Of a stretch of DNA of 64,000 bases, positions 18,433 to 27,371 are shown piece after piece (position 1 is the stretch's first letter; every line of letters begins with the position of its first letter). The stretch is from assembly GCA_938014885.1 (NCBI GenBank), contig CALLQI010000003.1, forward strand, positions 372,001-436,000, in the 5' to 3' direction. The position numbers were made by a program, and so were the translations under genes. The notes below the pieces were generated by a model. The model was not told the DNA's origin, made no database searches, and was given only the letters and a program-made list of their open reading frames with translations. The DNA comes from an uncultured bacterium (GTDB taxonomy: Bacteria > Planctomycetota > UBA8742 > UBA2392).

Positions 18433-19263
18433 TTACTCTTTGTTGTCTTCCAGCAGCTTGCGGGCGTCTTGCTGCCACAGGTCGAACTCGAACTTGGAAC
18501 CCATGGGCGATTGCGCGTCCGCATGCAGCAGGTGCTCGTTCAACCGCGCCCGCGCCTTGTGGGCGTACGTCGGGTCATCGCGCTTCTTGGCCAGGCCGAA
18601 CTCGAGTTCCGCCATATACAGCTGGTTCTCGGGCCAGGTCGGGTCAATCTCAAACGCGCGGGTCATGTGCTTCTCGGCCAAGTCCCAATCGCCGGGGCCG
18701 ATCGGAGAGCCCGGGGCGCGCATCAGCACAATCGCGAGCACACGGTCAGGGCCGCCATAGATGTAGGTCGATTTCTGGTCGATCAACTGGCGCATGCGCT
18801 TCTGGATGGTTTCCAGGCCGCTGGGTCCGTAGCTGATGTCGAGATCGGCCAGCTTGCCCGCCAGCGCGCCGTCGTAGAACAGCGCTTCTTCACCCGTGGG
18901 CTTGATCGTCAGCGCGGTGTTCGCGTAGGTAATGCCGTTGCGAACCCACTCTTCCTGGCGTTCTTTCGGGCCGTAGTTGCCCAGCCACACGGCAGTGCGC
19001 GCGGCCTCCCACAATACGACGTAATCGTCGCTGCGTATGGCCAGTGCCTGCTTGTAGCGTTCGTGGCTTCTGTCTACGCCTTCCAGCGTGCGGCGCTCTT
19101 CAAGGAACGAACCGCGCGCCCCCAGCACCAGCTCTTCGTAACGCTTGTTTTCGGCGGGCGAGATGTTGTTGCCGCGTGGGGCAAGCGTGTCGCTGGGCAC
19201 CTGCGAACAGGCGGCCATGGACCAGGTCGCCAACAGTGCAATGGCCAGGTACGCAAACTTCAT
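18433..19263 (-). CDS. TRAP-transporter T-component-like TPR lipoprotein
   Basis: The 276-residue protein has a signal peptide with lipobox SMAAC and then helical repeats. The layout (a YKQALAIRSDDYVVLWEAART stretch split over two helices, a YGPKERQEEWVRNG segment, and a C-terminal TPR-like DLAEKHMTRAFEID) resembles TatT, the periplasmic TPR lipoprotein of some TRAP uptake systems. No TRAP permease is in the window, so the assignment is by resemblance only. GGAG lies about 8 bp before ATG 19263. The small membrane gene at 18146 follows and may be co-transcribed. Confidence 0.65.
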   Translation of the reverse strand: MKFAYLAIALLATWSMAACSQVPSDTLAPRGNNISPAENKRYEELVLGARGSFLEERRTLEGVDRSHERYKQALAIRSDDYVVLWEAARTAVWLGNYGPKERQEEWVRNGITYANTALTIKPTGEEALFYDGALAGKLADLDISYGPSGLETIQKRMRQLIDQKSTYIYGGPDRVLAIVLMRAPGSPIGPGDWDLAEKHMTRAFEIDPTWPENQLYMAELEFGLAKKRDDPTYAHKARARLNEHLLHADAQSPMGSKFEFDLWQQDARKLLEDNKE

Positions 19264-19309
19264 GAGCGTGCTCCGTGGAGGGGGAAGTGTCGGGCGAGTC
19301 GCAACCTGC

Positions 19310-19468
19310 TCAACTGCGGCCGCGGCGCGTTGTCATGCGAATCACTTCGATAATGACGGCCACAACGGCAAATATCAGCAGGATGTGAATGAACCCGTTG
19401 ACTGTGGTGCCGGTGACGAGGCCCAGGATGTACAGCACGATCAGAATGATGAAGATGGTCCAAAGCAT
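19310..19468 (-). CDS. Lmo0937-like 52-residue membrane protein (DUF5670 type)
   Basis: The protein starts MLWTIFIILIVLYILGLVTG and continues with a second helix after GGFIH-like TVNGFIHIL, ending in RRGRS. This is the pattern of the lmo0937/DUF5670 family of two-helix membrane proteins of unknown, possibly stress-related, function. CAGGAG lies 7 bp before ATG 19468, which fixes the start; longer readings of this frame are not supported. The lipoprotein gene at 19263 lies 46 bp downstream on the same strand. Confidence 0.85.
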   Translation of the reverse strand: MLWTIFIILIVLYILGLVTGTTVNGFIHILLIFAVVAVIIEVIRMTTRRGRS

Positions 19469-20225
19469 GGTTGGCTCCTGAGCAACGGTTTGAAAAAACA
19501 TCGGGCGCACTCGCGGTGTCTTGAGCGCGTACTGCGAACTCGCTTCCCATTTCGGGGCGAGGCGTTTTGGACTGGTGAGACACCGAGAAAACTCGGCCTG
19601 AGCGCACCCGGAAGTCGAGTGCAAGCAGGAGCTGGTCGGGAAGGTAGATGCCCCTGCGGCCGCAGTCGCAGCCAAAAATAAAACGTCGCACCGGAGAAAC
19701 GTATTCCGGTGAAACCATCTTCCGTGACCGGTAATTGAAGGACAAACGAAACGATCACAAACGCGATGTCGAAAAACCAAACAATGCCCTGATCGCATCG
19801 CCAAGCACGGCAACGGCGTTTGCCCACTAAGCGCCACTAAGCACCACTAAGAAGTGCAACTGCTGACGCGAAGGGCGCGAAGGTACGCGAAGAACGGTAA
19901 CTGCTTAAGAACGGCAACTGCCTTCTAGTTAAACTGCAACTGCTTTAACCGCCAAAGCGCCAAGGCGCTAAAGAACAGCCATGCAGCCTTTGGCGACTTG
20001 GCGCTTTGGCGGTAAGCGTTGTTGTTGCCGTTTGCCGTTCGCTGTTTGCCAAACAAACCCCGGTCATATCGCCAGGCCGCATGCGGGTTCATAGGCTGCT
20101 CGTGGCGCACCGTGGCGTCGTGGCGTGATGCCGTTGTCGTTTGTCTTAAAGTAGTTCTTCGCGGTTCTTCGCGGCCTTCGCGTCAACAGTTGGCAGTCGA
20201 GCCATGGTCTGAAAGGGCGCGCGGC
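19469..20225. other. 757 bp without a recognised gene
   Basis: Between the small membrane gene and the four-helix membrane gene no reading frame looks coding. The first ~330 bp hold nothing I recognise apart from the upstream side of the small membrane gene; the rest is the nested repeat element described separately. Confidence 0.6.
19805..20190. repeat. Composite nested inverted repeat, copy 1
   Basis: From left to right: units CCACTAAG x3 then ACGCGAAG-type units (19864-19895), the spacer ACGGCAACTGC (19911-19921), a central hairpin with perfect 17 bp arms ACCGCCAAAGCGCCAAG (19948-20013), a conserved core (about 20062-20145, containing CGTGGCGTCGTGGCGTGATG), and a right arm GTTCTTCGCG x2 plus CTTCGCGTC (20154-20185) complementary to the left GACGCGAAG units. 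The same order recurs at 21605-21985. The pair flanks the genes at 20226 and 20691. Confidence 0.88.
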
Positions 20226-20615
20226 TTAGACCTTGGCCTGCATGGCGAGCACGGCGGTTACGGCCAGGAAGAAGCGCATTACGAAGAAGCTCAGGGCGAA
20301 GCGTTTGTGCCACAGCTTGTTTGCGCCGGCTGAGACTTTGCCTCCGCTGAAGATCAGTACCGGGTACAGGAACACCAGCACTGTCGCGATCAGGATGTGC
20401 ACGCCCAGCCAGAAGCTCATGGCGCCGAAGAGTTGCTTCGTTGCATCGCGGTCCAGCTCAATGAACAGCAGCAGCGTTGTGTCCAGGGCGAACCCGAAGG
20501 TCATCCACAGCATGTGCAGCGGGTGACGCCGTTTCAGCGCCACGCCCGCCATCAGCCACACCAGCACGCCAAAGTTCAATACCGTGAACAGGTTCATGCC
20601 GCCGTTTTGCTTCAT
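20226..20615 (-). CDS. Four-helix membrane protein, DUF420-like layout
   Basis: The 129-residue protein has four hydrophobic segments. The second loop/helix pair reads HPLHMLWMTFGFALDTTLLL followed by FIELDRDA, and a later helix carries GVHI; histidines in such positions could bind haem as in cytochrome b561-like small proteins, but this is inference. ATG 20615 and ATG 20597 are both possible starts and neither has a strong ribosome site. It is divergent from the hydrolase gene at 20691 and sits between the two copies of the composite repeat. Confidence 0.7.
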   Translation of the reverse strand: MKQNGGMNLFTVLNFGVLVWLMAGVALKRRHPLHMLWMTFGFALDTTLLLFIELDRDATKQLFGAMSFWLGVHILIATVLVFLYPVLIFSGGKVSAGANKLWHKRFALSFFVMRFFLAVTAVLAMQAKV

Positions 20616-20690
20616 CGCCGGTCGGCGTCAAGGGAAGGCGCGCGCATTGCGGCCTTTCGCGGGCGTGCCCGATGCCCTATAACGCCCGCC

Positions 20691-21590
20691 ATGTCCCGTG
20701 TCCTGCGTGAACCCCATGATGTGCGTGCCGCGCTCGCGGCCTCACCGCAGCGCCCGCCGTGCGGCGCGGTGCTGATGGCTGAGCCCACGCACTTCCGCGT
20801 CGAAAGTGTGATCAACCCGTGGATGGCCGATGCATCGGGCAACCTGAACCAGGTTGATCCCGCGCGCGCCCTTGAGCAATGGCAGTCATTGCAGGGCAGC
20901 TACGAATCCATGGGAATCCGCGTCGAAGTGATCGGTGCGCAGCATGGCCTGCCTGACTTCTGCTTCAGCGCCAACCAAAGCCTTACCTTCCGCGACGCGC
21001 GAGGCCGCCGCGCCTGCATTATCTCGCACATGCGCAGCGAAACCCGGGTGCCCGAAACTCCGTGGTTCGAACACTGGTACCGCGAGCATGGCTTCATCGT
21101 GCATCGCATGAGCGCCGACATCCGCCCGTTTGAAGGCACCGGCGATGCGATCTGGCATCACGGCCGCCGCTTGCTTTGGGGAGGCGTGGGCCCTCGCACC
21201 GCTGACCAGGCCTGGGAACTGGTAGCGCGCATCACGCTGGCGCCGGTGATTCCGCTGCATCTTGTGGACGCGCGCTTCTATCACCTCGACACCTGCCTGT
21301 GCGTGCTGAATGAACACGCCGCGCTGTACGTGCCCGAAGCTTTTGATGAGGCCTCACTGGCGCGGCTGCACTTCGGGTTCCGCAACCTGATCCCGGTCAC
21401 GCCCGAAGAGGCCGCCAACTTCGCCTGCAACGCCCATTGCCCCGACGACCACAACGTGCTGATCCAGCAGGGCAGCCCGCGCACCGTGGCGGCGCTGCTG
21501 GAAAACGGGTTCGCGGTGACGGAACTCGACACCAGCGAGTTCATGAAATCCGGCGGCAGCGTGTTCTGCCTGAAGCAGGAATTGCCTTAG
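20691..21590 (+). CDS. DDAH/amidinotransferase-fold hydrolase
   Basis: The 299-residue protein has the pentein fold of dimethylarginine dimethylaminohydrolase relatives that act on guanidino or ureido groups. It shows the family pattern EPTHFRVESVINPWM near the start, FEGTGDAIWH in the middle, the catalytic His198 in FYHLDTCL, and the nucleophile Cys293 in SGGSVFCLKQ just before the end. ATG 20691 is used; ATG 20775 would start at MAEPTHF and is an alternative. The precise substrate (methylarginine, citrulline or other) cannot be read from sequence. It stands alone in its transcription unit. Confidence 0.82.
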   Translation: MSRVLREPHDVRAALAASPQRPPCGAVLMAEPTHFRVESVINPWMADASGNLNQVDPARALEQWQSLQGSYESMGIRVEVIGAQHGLPDFCFSANQSLTFRDARGRRACIISHMRSETRVPETPWFEHWYREHGFIVHRMSADIRPFEGTGDAIWHHGRRLLWGGVGPRTADQAWELVARITLAPVIPLHLVDARFYHLDTCLCVLNEHAALYVPEAFDEASLARLHFGFRNLIPVTPEEAANFACNAHCPDDHNVLIQQGSPRTVAALLENGFAVTELDTSEFMKSGGSVFCLKQELP

Positions 21591-21604
21591 CCGCGAACGA
21601 CAAC

Positions 21605-21985
21605 TGCGTTTGCCCACGAAGCGCCACTAAGCACCACGAAGAACCGCAAACCGCAACTGCTGACGCGAAGCGCGCGAAGGCACGCGAAGAACTGCAACTG
21701 CTGAAGAAAGGCAACTGCTGAAGAACGGCAACTGCTTTTCTTGGATTAACGGCAACTGCCCTCACCGCCAAAGCGCCAAGGCGCCAAAAACTGCCAAGCG
21801 GGCTTTGGCGATTTTGCGCTTTGGCGGTACGCGGTTGTCGTTTGCCGAAAAACACCCGCTCATATCGCCCGGCCGCACGCGGGTTTAGGGGTGGCTCGTG
21901 GCGCACCGTGGCGTCGTGGCGTGATGCTGTTGCTGTCTGTCGTCAAGGGAGTTCTTCGCGATTCGTCGTGGCCCTCGCGTCAGCC
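21605..21985. repeat. Composite nested inverted repeat, copy 2
   Basis: Same architecture as copy 1: CCACGAAG/CCACTAAG units, GACGCGAAG-type units, two exact ACGGCAACTGC spacers (21725-21735 and 21749-21759), a central ACCGCCAAAGCGCCAAG hairpin (21764-21828), the conserved core with CGTGGCGTCGTGGCGTGATG (about 21858-21941), and a right arm with GTTCTTCGCG and CTCGCGTCAGC. It fills most of the 512 bp gap between the hydrolase and the zinc-ribbon gene; no gene is seen in that gap. Confidence 0.88.
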
Positions 21986-22102
21986 TTTGAAGCGCGCCGG
22001 CCCTTACACGTGGCTGCGACGATTGTAACCGGCCACAATTCGGTTGCGCCTGCGCGCCCGCGTGTGAGAATTCGACGCTGAAACGTCTCCATGGGGGCAA
22101 CC

Positions 22103-23254
22103 ATGCCGATTGTTTTCCAATGCCAGTCCTGCGCGCGCGAATACCGCGTGGCCGACACCAACGCCGGCAAACGCTTCGCCTGCAAACAGTGCGGCCAGCC
22201 GGTACTCGTACCCGGACCCTCGGCGGAAACCCCTCAGGCTGCAGCCGCGCCGACCCGCGCACCGGGCCCGGTGCGGCCCGGCGCACCACGCCCCCGCGCC
22301 GACCAGCCGCCTTCCATTGCGGCCGAACCCACGGCGGCCCGCCCACGGCCGCGCGAAATGCAGCCCTCCATCGCGGCCGAGCCGGGGCCGATGCATGGCG
22401 GTCCGATGCACGGCGCGAACCCGTACGGCGCGGCGCCGCAGCCCGCGGGCCCGATGAAACGCAAGCCGAACTTCATATTCCTGGGCGGCGCGGGCGCGAT
22501 GCTGCTGGGCTTCTTTCTGCCCTGGATCAGCATCGACGCCGGGTTCATGAAGATCAGCTGGGGCGGCTATGAACTGCCCGGCATGATGAACAAGGCCGTG
22601 GACGCGCTGGTTTCGATGATGGAAGGGTTTGCGGACGGGCAGAGCTCACCTGAGCTTGAGAAGATCCGCTCGCTGAAGACCCGTGTGCTGTTCACTTACT
22701 CGCTGTTCCTGATTCCGCTGCTGTCGATCGCGGGGTCGGTTGAAGAGTTCATGTCGGCGCCCAAGGGTCGCAACCGCTGGTGGGCGCGCGCGCTGACGGC
22801 GGCTGCTCCGCTGATCGCGATCATCACGGTGATCATCGCGTTCTCGGGTCTGTCTGACCCCTCGGGCAGCGACACCCCGACGCGCGAGACCACTTCCAAC
22901 GATGGCCCCAGCATCTTTGAGTTCATCGGCGTGGGCATCTACCTCAGTTTCGCCGGCTTCATCGCCGCCACCGTGGGCATTTTCGTGGTTCCCAAGCCGA
23001 TGCCCGCCCGGGCACCGATGATGCCGCGTTCACGCCCGCCCATGGGCGGCCCGCGCCCCGGCATGGCCGGACCGCATGGGGCAGCCCCGGGGTTGGCACC
23101 CGGCATGCCGCCGCAGGGGCCGCAGCCCATGGCACCGCGCCCCGGCCCGCAACCCATGGCGCCGCGCCCCGGCCCGCAACCGGCCCGGCCGGGCTTGCCG
23201 CGTCCGGGCGCGCGTCCGCCCCTGCCACGGGGGCCCGCGAGGCCGCCGCAATAG
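22103..23254 (+). CDS. Zinc-ribbon membrane protein with proline-rich tails
   Basis: The 383-residue protein starts with an MJ0042-type zinc ribbon (FQCQSCAREYRVAD then FACKQCGQPV, four Cys), followed by a Pro/Ala/Arg-rich linker to about residue 118, four hydrophobic segments (about 120-300), and a proline/methionine/glycine-rich tail of repeated MAPRPGPQP units. ATG 22103 is preceded by GGGGG at 6 bp; ATG 22091 would overlap that site. This domain mix is typical of Planctomycetota hypothetical proteins. The function is unknown. It opens a plus-strand cluster that runs to 28400. Confidence 0.75.
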   Translation: MPIVFQCQSCAREYRVADTNAGKRFACKQCGQPVLVPGPSAETPQAAAAPTRAPGPVRPGAPRPRADQPPSIAAEPTAARPRPREMQPSIAAEPGPMHGGPMHGANPYGAAPQPAGPMKRKPNFIFLGGAGAMLLGFFLPWISIDAGFMKISWGGYELPGMMNKAVDALVSMMEGFADGQSSPELEKIRSLKTRVLFTYSLFLIPLLSIAGSVEEFMSAPKGRNRWWARALTAAAPLIAIITVIIAFSGLSDPSGSDTPTRETTSNDGPSIFEFIGVGIYLSFAGFIAATVGIFVVPKPMPARAPMMPRSRPPMGGPRPGMAGPHGAAPGLAPGMPPQGPQPMAPRPGPQPMAPRPGPQPARPGLPRPGARPPLPRGPARPPQ

Positions 23255-23394
23255 GCCTGCCGTGCGTTACCGATTCGCGAAGGCACAAGGCTGCGCACTG
23301 TCAGGGCAGCGCTGCGTAAGCTACGATTTGTGTGGGGCTTGGCCCCGGTGGGTGCTTTGACCCATACCCCTGGCCTTGCCCCAAAGGCCGGACC

Positions 23395-24594
23395 ATGCTG
23401 CTGCAGTTTTGTGACAAGTGCGGTCGTCCACTCAGCGAAGGCGCAATCGCCCGCGGCGAAGCCGTCGAGCGCGCCGGCGAAACCGTGTGCGCGACCTGCC
23501 TGCAGCGCGAGCGCGAGCAAGTGCGCCCGCCACAGCCGGCATCCACGGAAACCGGCCCGCTTGGCCAGTACACGCAGGCGGTGTGGCACTGCGAATCGTG
23601 CGGCATACCAGTCAACGCGCTTGACCTGATTGAAGGCCGAGCATCCCGCGCCGGCAGCCGCGTCAAGTGCGTGCGCTGCGCCCCGCAACCGGCCTCTTTC
23701 ACGCCGCCCGCTGTGTCGCCGCCAAGCCCGGCGGTGCCGATGGCCGGGCCGCAGCCAGCGCGGGTAACGCAACCCGCGCGCGCGCCGCTGCCACCTGCCC
23801 GCGCACCCATTGCTTCGCGCCCGGCGGCGGCAGCCGTCGCGCAGGAGTTGATTGCCGAGTCGCAAAGCGCACAGCGCCGCCCGGTACTGCCGATCCTGCT
23901 GTTCGCGATTGTGCTGCCGATGTTCGCGATCAGCCTGTACTTCGCGATCAGCTCGCAGCAGAAGCTGAACGAAGCCATGGCCATGCGCGACGAGGCCGGC
24001 GATGCCACGTCCGGCCGCATTGACGGTCGCACCGACGGCCGCGCAGACCGCCGCGAGCAACGCCCGGCCGACCGAGTCGAGCCGACACGCATACCCCCGC
24101 CTGAAACCGGCAACACCAGTTTCACGCCGCCGCCGGTGCGCCCCGAACCCGAGCCGCAGCCCGCCAAACCCGCGCCCGCACCGCTGGCCGCTGAGGCCGT
24201 GCAAAACCTGCTGGAGGTCGAGAACACGCTGGCCGCGCCGGTGATCGCGCAGTTGCAGTCCAAGGACCTGGGCGAAGTGTGGGAAGGCCTGCTGGCGGCG
24301 GGTTCGCGCCGGCTGGTGGCAACGCGGCCGTTTGTGCGCGCGCTGCTGGCTGAGCCCCACGACGGCACCCGCGCGCTGGCCTGCCGCGTCTGCGCCATGC
24401 TGGCCGACACCGAAGCACTGCTGCCGCTGTCGCGCATGATCGAAAGCGATCCCAGCGAAGCCGTCCGCACCGAGGCACGCAAGGCCCGCGACCGCATGGT
24501 CGGCGAGGCCACACGCGAGGTGTCCGACATGAGCACCGAAGAACTCGAAAAGATGCTGCGGCAGTTGCAGGAAGAGCTTGAGCGCCGCAAGTAG
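23395..24594 (+). CDS. Two-zinc-ribbon single-pass membrane protein with HEAT-like C-terminus
   Basis: The 399-residue protein carries two Cys-x2-Cys ribbons at the N-terminus (CDKCGRPL with CATC, and CESCGIPV with CVRC), a Pro/Ala-rich stretch, one transmembrane helix (PVLPILLFAIVLPMFAISLY, about 162-181), and an outer part with an Asp/Arg-rich linker, HEAT-like helices (about 270-365) and a terminal coiled coil (ELEKMLRQLQEELERRK). ATG 23395 begins MLLQFCDKCG, matching ribbon protein starts; an upstream ATG at 23332 is rejected. No enzyme motif is seen. It precedes the prenyltransferase-repeat gene by 16 bp, so the two probably form an operon. Confidence 0.75.
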   Translation: MLLQFCDKCGRPLSEGAIARGEAVERAGETVCATCLQREREQVRPPQPASTETGPLGQYTQAVWHCESCGIPVNALDLIEGRASRAGSRVKCVRCAPQPASFTPPAVSPPSPAVPMAGPQPARVTQPARAPLPPARAPIASRPAAAAVAQELIAESQSAQRRPVLPILLFAIVLPMFAISLYFAISSQQKLNEAMAMRDEAGDATSGRIDGRTDGRADRREQRPADRVEPTRIPPPETGNTSFTPPPVRPEPEPQPAKPAPAPLAAEAVQNLLEVENTLAAPVIAQLQSKDLGEVWEGLLAAGSRRLVATRPFVRALLAEPHDGTRALACRVCAMLADTEALLPLSRMIESDPSEAVRTEARKARDRMVGEATREVSDMSTEELEKMLRQLQEELERRK

Positions 24595-24610
24595 CAACCG
24601 GGATGCACCG

Positions 24611-26236
24611 ATGGCTCGTGGCAAACAAATCCGCCGTCGCGACATCATGACGCCGCTGCTGGTGACGCTGAGCGCGCACCTGATGGCGTTCACGCTATTC
24701 ATCAATCATCGGCTGTTCCAGATGCTCGATGAGCCGCGCGTGGGCCAATACGTTTCACAGGTGTCGATCGCAGGCGATGACCCCGAAGATGACAAACAGC
24801 AGCAGGACGCCGGTGCCGCCGCCGGTGCCAAAGCACCTGAATCGGGCAACCCCAGCCCCGACCTCGCCAGCACGCTGCAGCAAAGCCAGCCCGCGACGCC
24901 GACGCTGCCACAGCGCCCGCAGCAACCTGCAGCAGCAACCGGCCAGCCCGACAGCAGCGAAAACCCCAGCGACGACCGGCCCCTCAGCGAGCGCCTGTCC
25001 GCGCTTGCCGGCGGCGACGCGGGCGGCAACCAGGGCGACGGCCACGAGGCCGGGGGCGGCAGCCATGGCCTGCGCGGCGAAGGCAAGCGCGGCAACGGCC
25101 TCAAGCGCCACGGCGGCTCGGCGGAAACCGAAAACGCCGTTGAGATGGGACTGGCCTGGCTGAAGTCGGTGCAGGACGCGGACGGCCGCTGGGACAGCAA
25201 TGACTTCATGCTGCACTACCTGAAATCCGCCAACCAGTACGAACGATTGGCCGAAGGTGTTGGCAGCGCCAAGAACGACATCGGCCTCACGGGCCTGTGC
25301 CTGCTGGCGTTCACCGGTGCCGGCCATGACGACCGCACGGGCAAGTACGCGGCCACGGTGAACGCCGCGCGCGGCTTTCTGCTGGGCAAACAGCGTGTGC
25401 AGGACGGCGGCTTCGGGCTTGAGACCGACCAGTATCGCTCGGACATGTACTCGCACTCGATTGCCACACTGGCGCTGCTGGACTTGTTCCTGTTGACCGG
25501 CGACGAAACGCTGCGCACCCCGGCCAAGCGCGCGCTGCAATACCTGCTGCATATGCAGGGCCCGGGCGGCGGCTGGGACTATGACCAGAGCCTGCCGCGC
25601 TACGCCGACAAGTTTACGCACGCGACCCGCGACGACCTGTCCATCACCGGCTGGGCGGCGATGGCGCTGATTGCCGCACGTGAGGCCAACATCGAAGTCC
25701 CGCGCGAAAACCTGCAACGGCTGGTGCGCTTCCTCCAAGAATGCACCCGCGACGATGGCGAGGCCGTCTACGCCGACGAAGGCGGCCGCAAGGGCCAGCG
25801 CACGATGGCGATGATGACCGTCAGTTCGCTGTGCCGCCGCCTGCTTGGTGAAGAAGCCGCAAGCCCGGTGCAGGCGATGCAGCTTGAGCGCATGGCCGCC
25901 AACCCGCCCAGTTGGGACCGCGCCGGCGAGACTTCGGGCTGCAACGAGTACTACTGGTACTACGGCAGCCTGTGCATGCTGCTGGCGCGCGACCAGACCG
26001 GCGGCATTGACCGCTGGCGCGACTGGAACGCCGGCCTCAAGCGCACGCTGGTCGACAACCAGTGCCAGCAGGGCCCGCGCCGCGGCAGCTTTGACCCCGT
26101 GGGCCAGTGGGCCGCGCACGGCGGCGGCCGCGTGTACCAGACCGCGCTGAACATCCTGACGCTTGAGGTGTACTACCGCTACGACCCCGAGTACCTGCGT
26201 GCCCGCACCGGCGAGCTGGCGTACTTGTGGGATTAG
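24611..26236 (+). CDS. Membrane-anchored prenyltransferase/squalene-oxidase repeat protein
   Basis: The 541-residue protein has an N-terminal anchor (TPLLVTLSAHLMAFTLFI), an Asp/Gln/Pro-rich linker (about 45-170), and an alpha/alpha toroid of prenyltransferase/squalene-cyclase repeats (about 175-541), with units such as GLAWLKSVQDADGRWDSN and GGGWDYDQSLPRY. The cyclase DxDD motif and prenyltransferase zinc ligands were not found, so it is probably not a terpene cyclase. Proteins like this are abundant in Planctomycetota and their role is unknown; a scaffold in the periplasm is one possibility. It follows the zinc-ribbon gene with a 16 bp gap. Confidence 0.82.
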   Translation: MARGKQIRRRDIMTPLLVTLSAHLMAFTLFINHRLFQMLDEPRVGQYVSQVSIAGDDPEDDKQQQDAGAAAGAKAPESGNPSPDLASTLQQSQPATPTLPQRPQQPAAATGQPDSSENPSDDRPLSERLSALAGGDAGGNQGDGHEAGGGSHGLRGEGKRGNGLKRHGGSAETENAVEMGLAWLKSVQDADGRWDSNDFMLHYLKSANQYERLAEGVGSAKNDIGLTGLCLLAFTGAGHDDRTGKYAATVNAARGFLLGKQRVQDGGFGLETDQYRSDMYSHSIATLALLDLFLLTGDETLRTPAKRALQYLLHMQGPGGGWDYDQSLPRYADKFTHATRDDLSITGWAAMALIAAREANIEVPRENLQRLVRFLQECTRDDGEAVYADEGGRKGQRTMAMMTVSSLCRRLLGEEAASPVQAMQLERMAANPPSWDRAGETSGCNEYYWYYGSLCMLLARDQTGGIDRWRDWNAGLKRTLVDNQCQQGPRRGSFDPVGQWAAHGGGRVYQTALNILTLEVYYRYDPEYLRARTGELAYLWD

Positions 26237-26289
26237 CCGCCAGCTGCACCCCCGCTCATCTTCCGTTCCGTGATTCGTATAACGGAAGC

Positions 26290-26844
26290 ATGGCCGATCC
26301 CCATGATCTGCTGGTAGTAAGCATTCCCGGGCTTGCCGGCTGGATGCTGCAGGCGCATGCGCCGGTCTTGCTCGGGTTTGCCGAGCGCGCGCGCCGCGCA
26401 TCGCTGGTAGTGCCCGCCGGCTGCCAGCCCGCACAGCTTGAGGCCGCGCTCGAAACGGGCATGTTCCCGCCGCACACTGGTTTGCCGTTCTGGGAGCTTG
26501 CGGGCCGCGTCGCCGGGGCGGGTTCATGCCGTCTGCATCGCCTCGGCCACCTCGCGCAGGCCGATCACGCGGCGCTGGCGGATGCGATTGCCAGGGCCGA
26601 CGCCGAGTTTGCTTCCATCGAGGCAACCCATCGTGACGACTTCGCGCTGGTCGTGGTTTCGGCCTGGGCGCGCACGCCTGCCGGCCTGCCAGCCACACAG
26701 GACGCACCGCCCGATGAGCGGCCGGTGCTGCTGTCGCGCAACCTTGAGCAGCCCAAGACCTGCATGGGCCTGCTGGAAGTCGCCGGGCTGCTGCGCCGCG
26801 CGTTGACCGGGCAAAGGGTTCAAGATGCCTGCCCGACGCCTTAG
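26290..26844 (+). CDS. Degenerate alkaline-phosphatase-fold protein (tentative)
   Basis: The 184-residue protein resembles the first half of type I phosphodiesterase/nucleotide pyrophosphatases: LLVVSIPGLAGWML sits where these have the metal-binding Asp strand, and LEAALETGMFPPHTG matches the usual A-LTTG-P-HG pattern. The metal-binding Asp and the nucleophilic Thr/Ser are not present at the expected places and the second half of the fold is missing, so catalysis is unlikely. ATG 26290 is chosen; the frame is open further upstream but overlaps the previous gene. Its last 20 bases overlap the next lipoprotein gene, implying coupled translation. Confidence 0.55.
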   Translation: MADPHDLLVVSIPGLAGWMLQAHAPVLLGFAERARRASLVVPAGCQPAQLEAALETGMFPPHTGLPFWELAGRVAGAGSCRLHRLGHLAQADHAALADAIARADAEFASIEATHRDDFALVVVSAWARTPAGLPATQDAPPDERPVLLSRNLEQPKTCMGLLEVAGLLRRALTGQRVQDACPTP

Positions 26845-27370
26845 TCTGCTGCTTGTGCTGCTTTGCCTTGCCGGTTGCGCAACCGCGCCGACGACCACAT
26901 CGCCGATTCCGGACCGAGCGGTTGTGCAGGTGCTGCCGGTGCGCAACCTGGCCGGCGTGCCGGTTTCAATCCCTGAGCTGTGGCTCGGCGACGCGGGCGA
27001 CGCGGCCGCCGACTTGAAGGTTGACCCCGTGGACATGCGCCTGCTGATTGAGGCCGCGCTGATCGCGGGCATGCAGGATTCCGGCCACCAGGTCAGCAAC
27101 GAGGCCGGTTTCCGGCTGCACGCCGCCGTGACCCGTTTCGAGTTGCTTGAGCTGCGCGCGACCGGCCGCGTGATCCTTGGCGTGGCCGTGATCGCCGTGG
27201 ACGCGGCCGGCAATGAACTGGCGCAGGGCAAGGCGGAACTTGAGTACCAGTTGATGCGCGTCGCGCCCGACAACGCGGGAACACTGGGTGATGAGCGCTT
27301 CCTGCGCGCGCGCCTGGAAGGCCTGGCCGAAGCAGCCACCCGCGCGGCCCTGCTGGACGCGGGGCTCTAG
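26825..27370 (+). CDS. Lipoprotein of unknown function
   Basis: The 181-residue protein has a short signal peptide with lipobox CLAGC (residues 14-18). The mature part begins with a Thr/Pro linker and then alternating strands and helices (AVVQVLPVRNLAGVPVSIP, RLHAAVTRFELLELRATG), resembling small curli-assembly CsgG- or LPS-assembly-like lipoproteins only in general shape. No family is assigned. It overlaps the preceding gene by 20 bp and the next gene starts one base after its TAG stop, so all three are likely one operon. Confidence 0.75.
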   Translation: MPARRLSLLLVLLCLAGCATAPTTTSPIPDRAVVQVLPVRNLAGVPVSIPELWLGDAGDAAADLKVDPVDMRLLIEAALIAGMQDSGHQVSNEAGFRLHAAVTRFELLELRATGRVILGVAVIAVDAAGNELAQGKAELEYQLMRVAPDNAGTLGDERFLRARLEGLAEAATRAALLDAGL

Positions 27371-27371
27371 C

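Noticed and set aside
19310..19837. 175-residue minus-strand protein at the small membrane gene
   Set aside because: Only the last 52 residues match a family, and a good ribosome site precedes the internal ATG at 19468; the upstream part is not coding-like.
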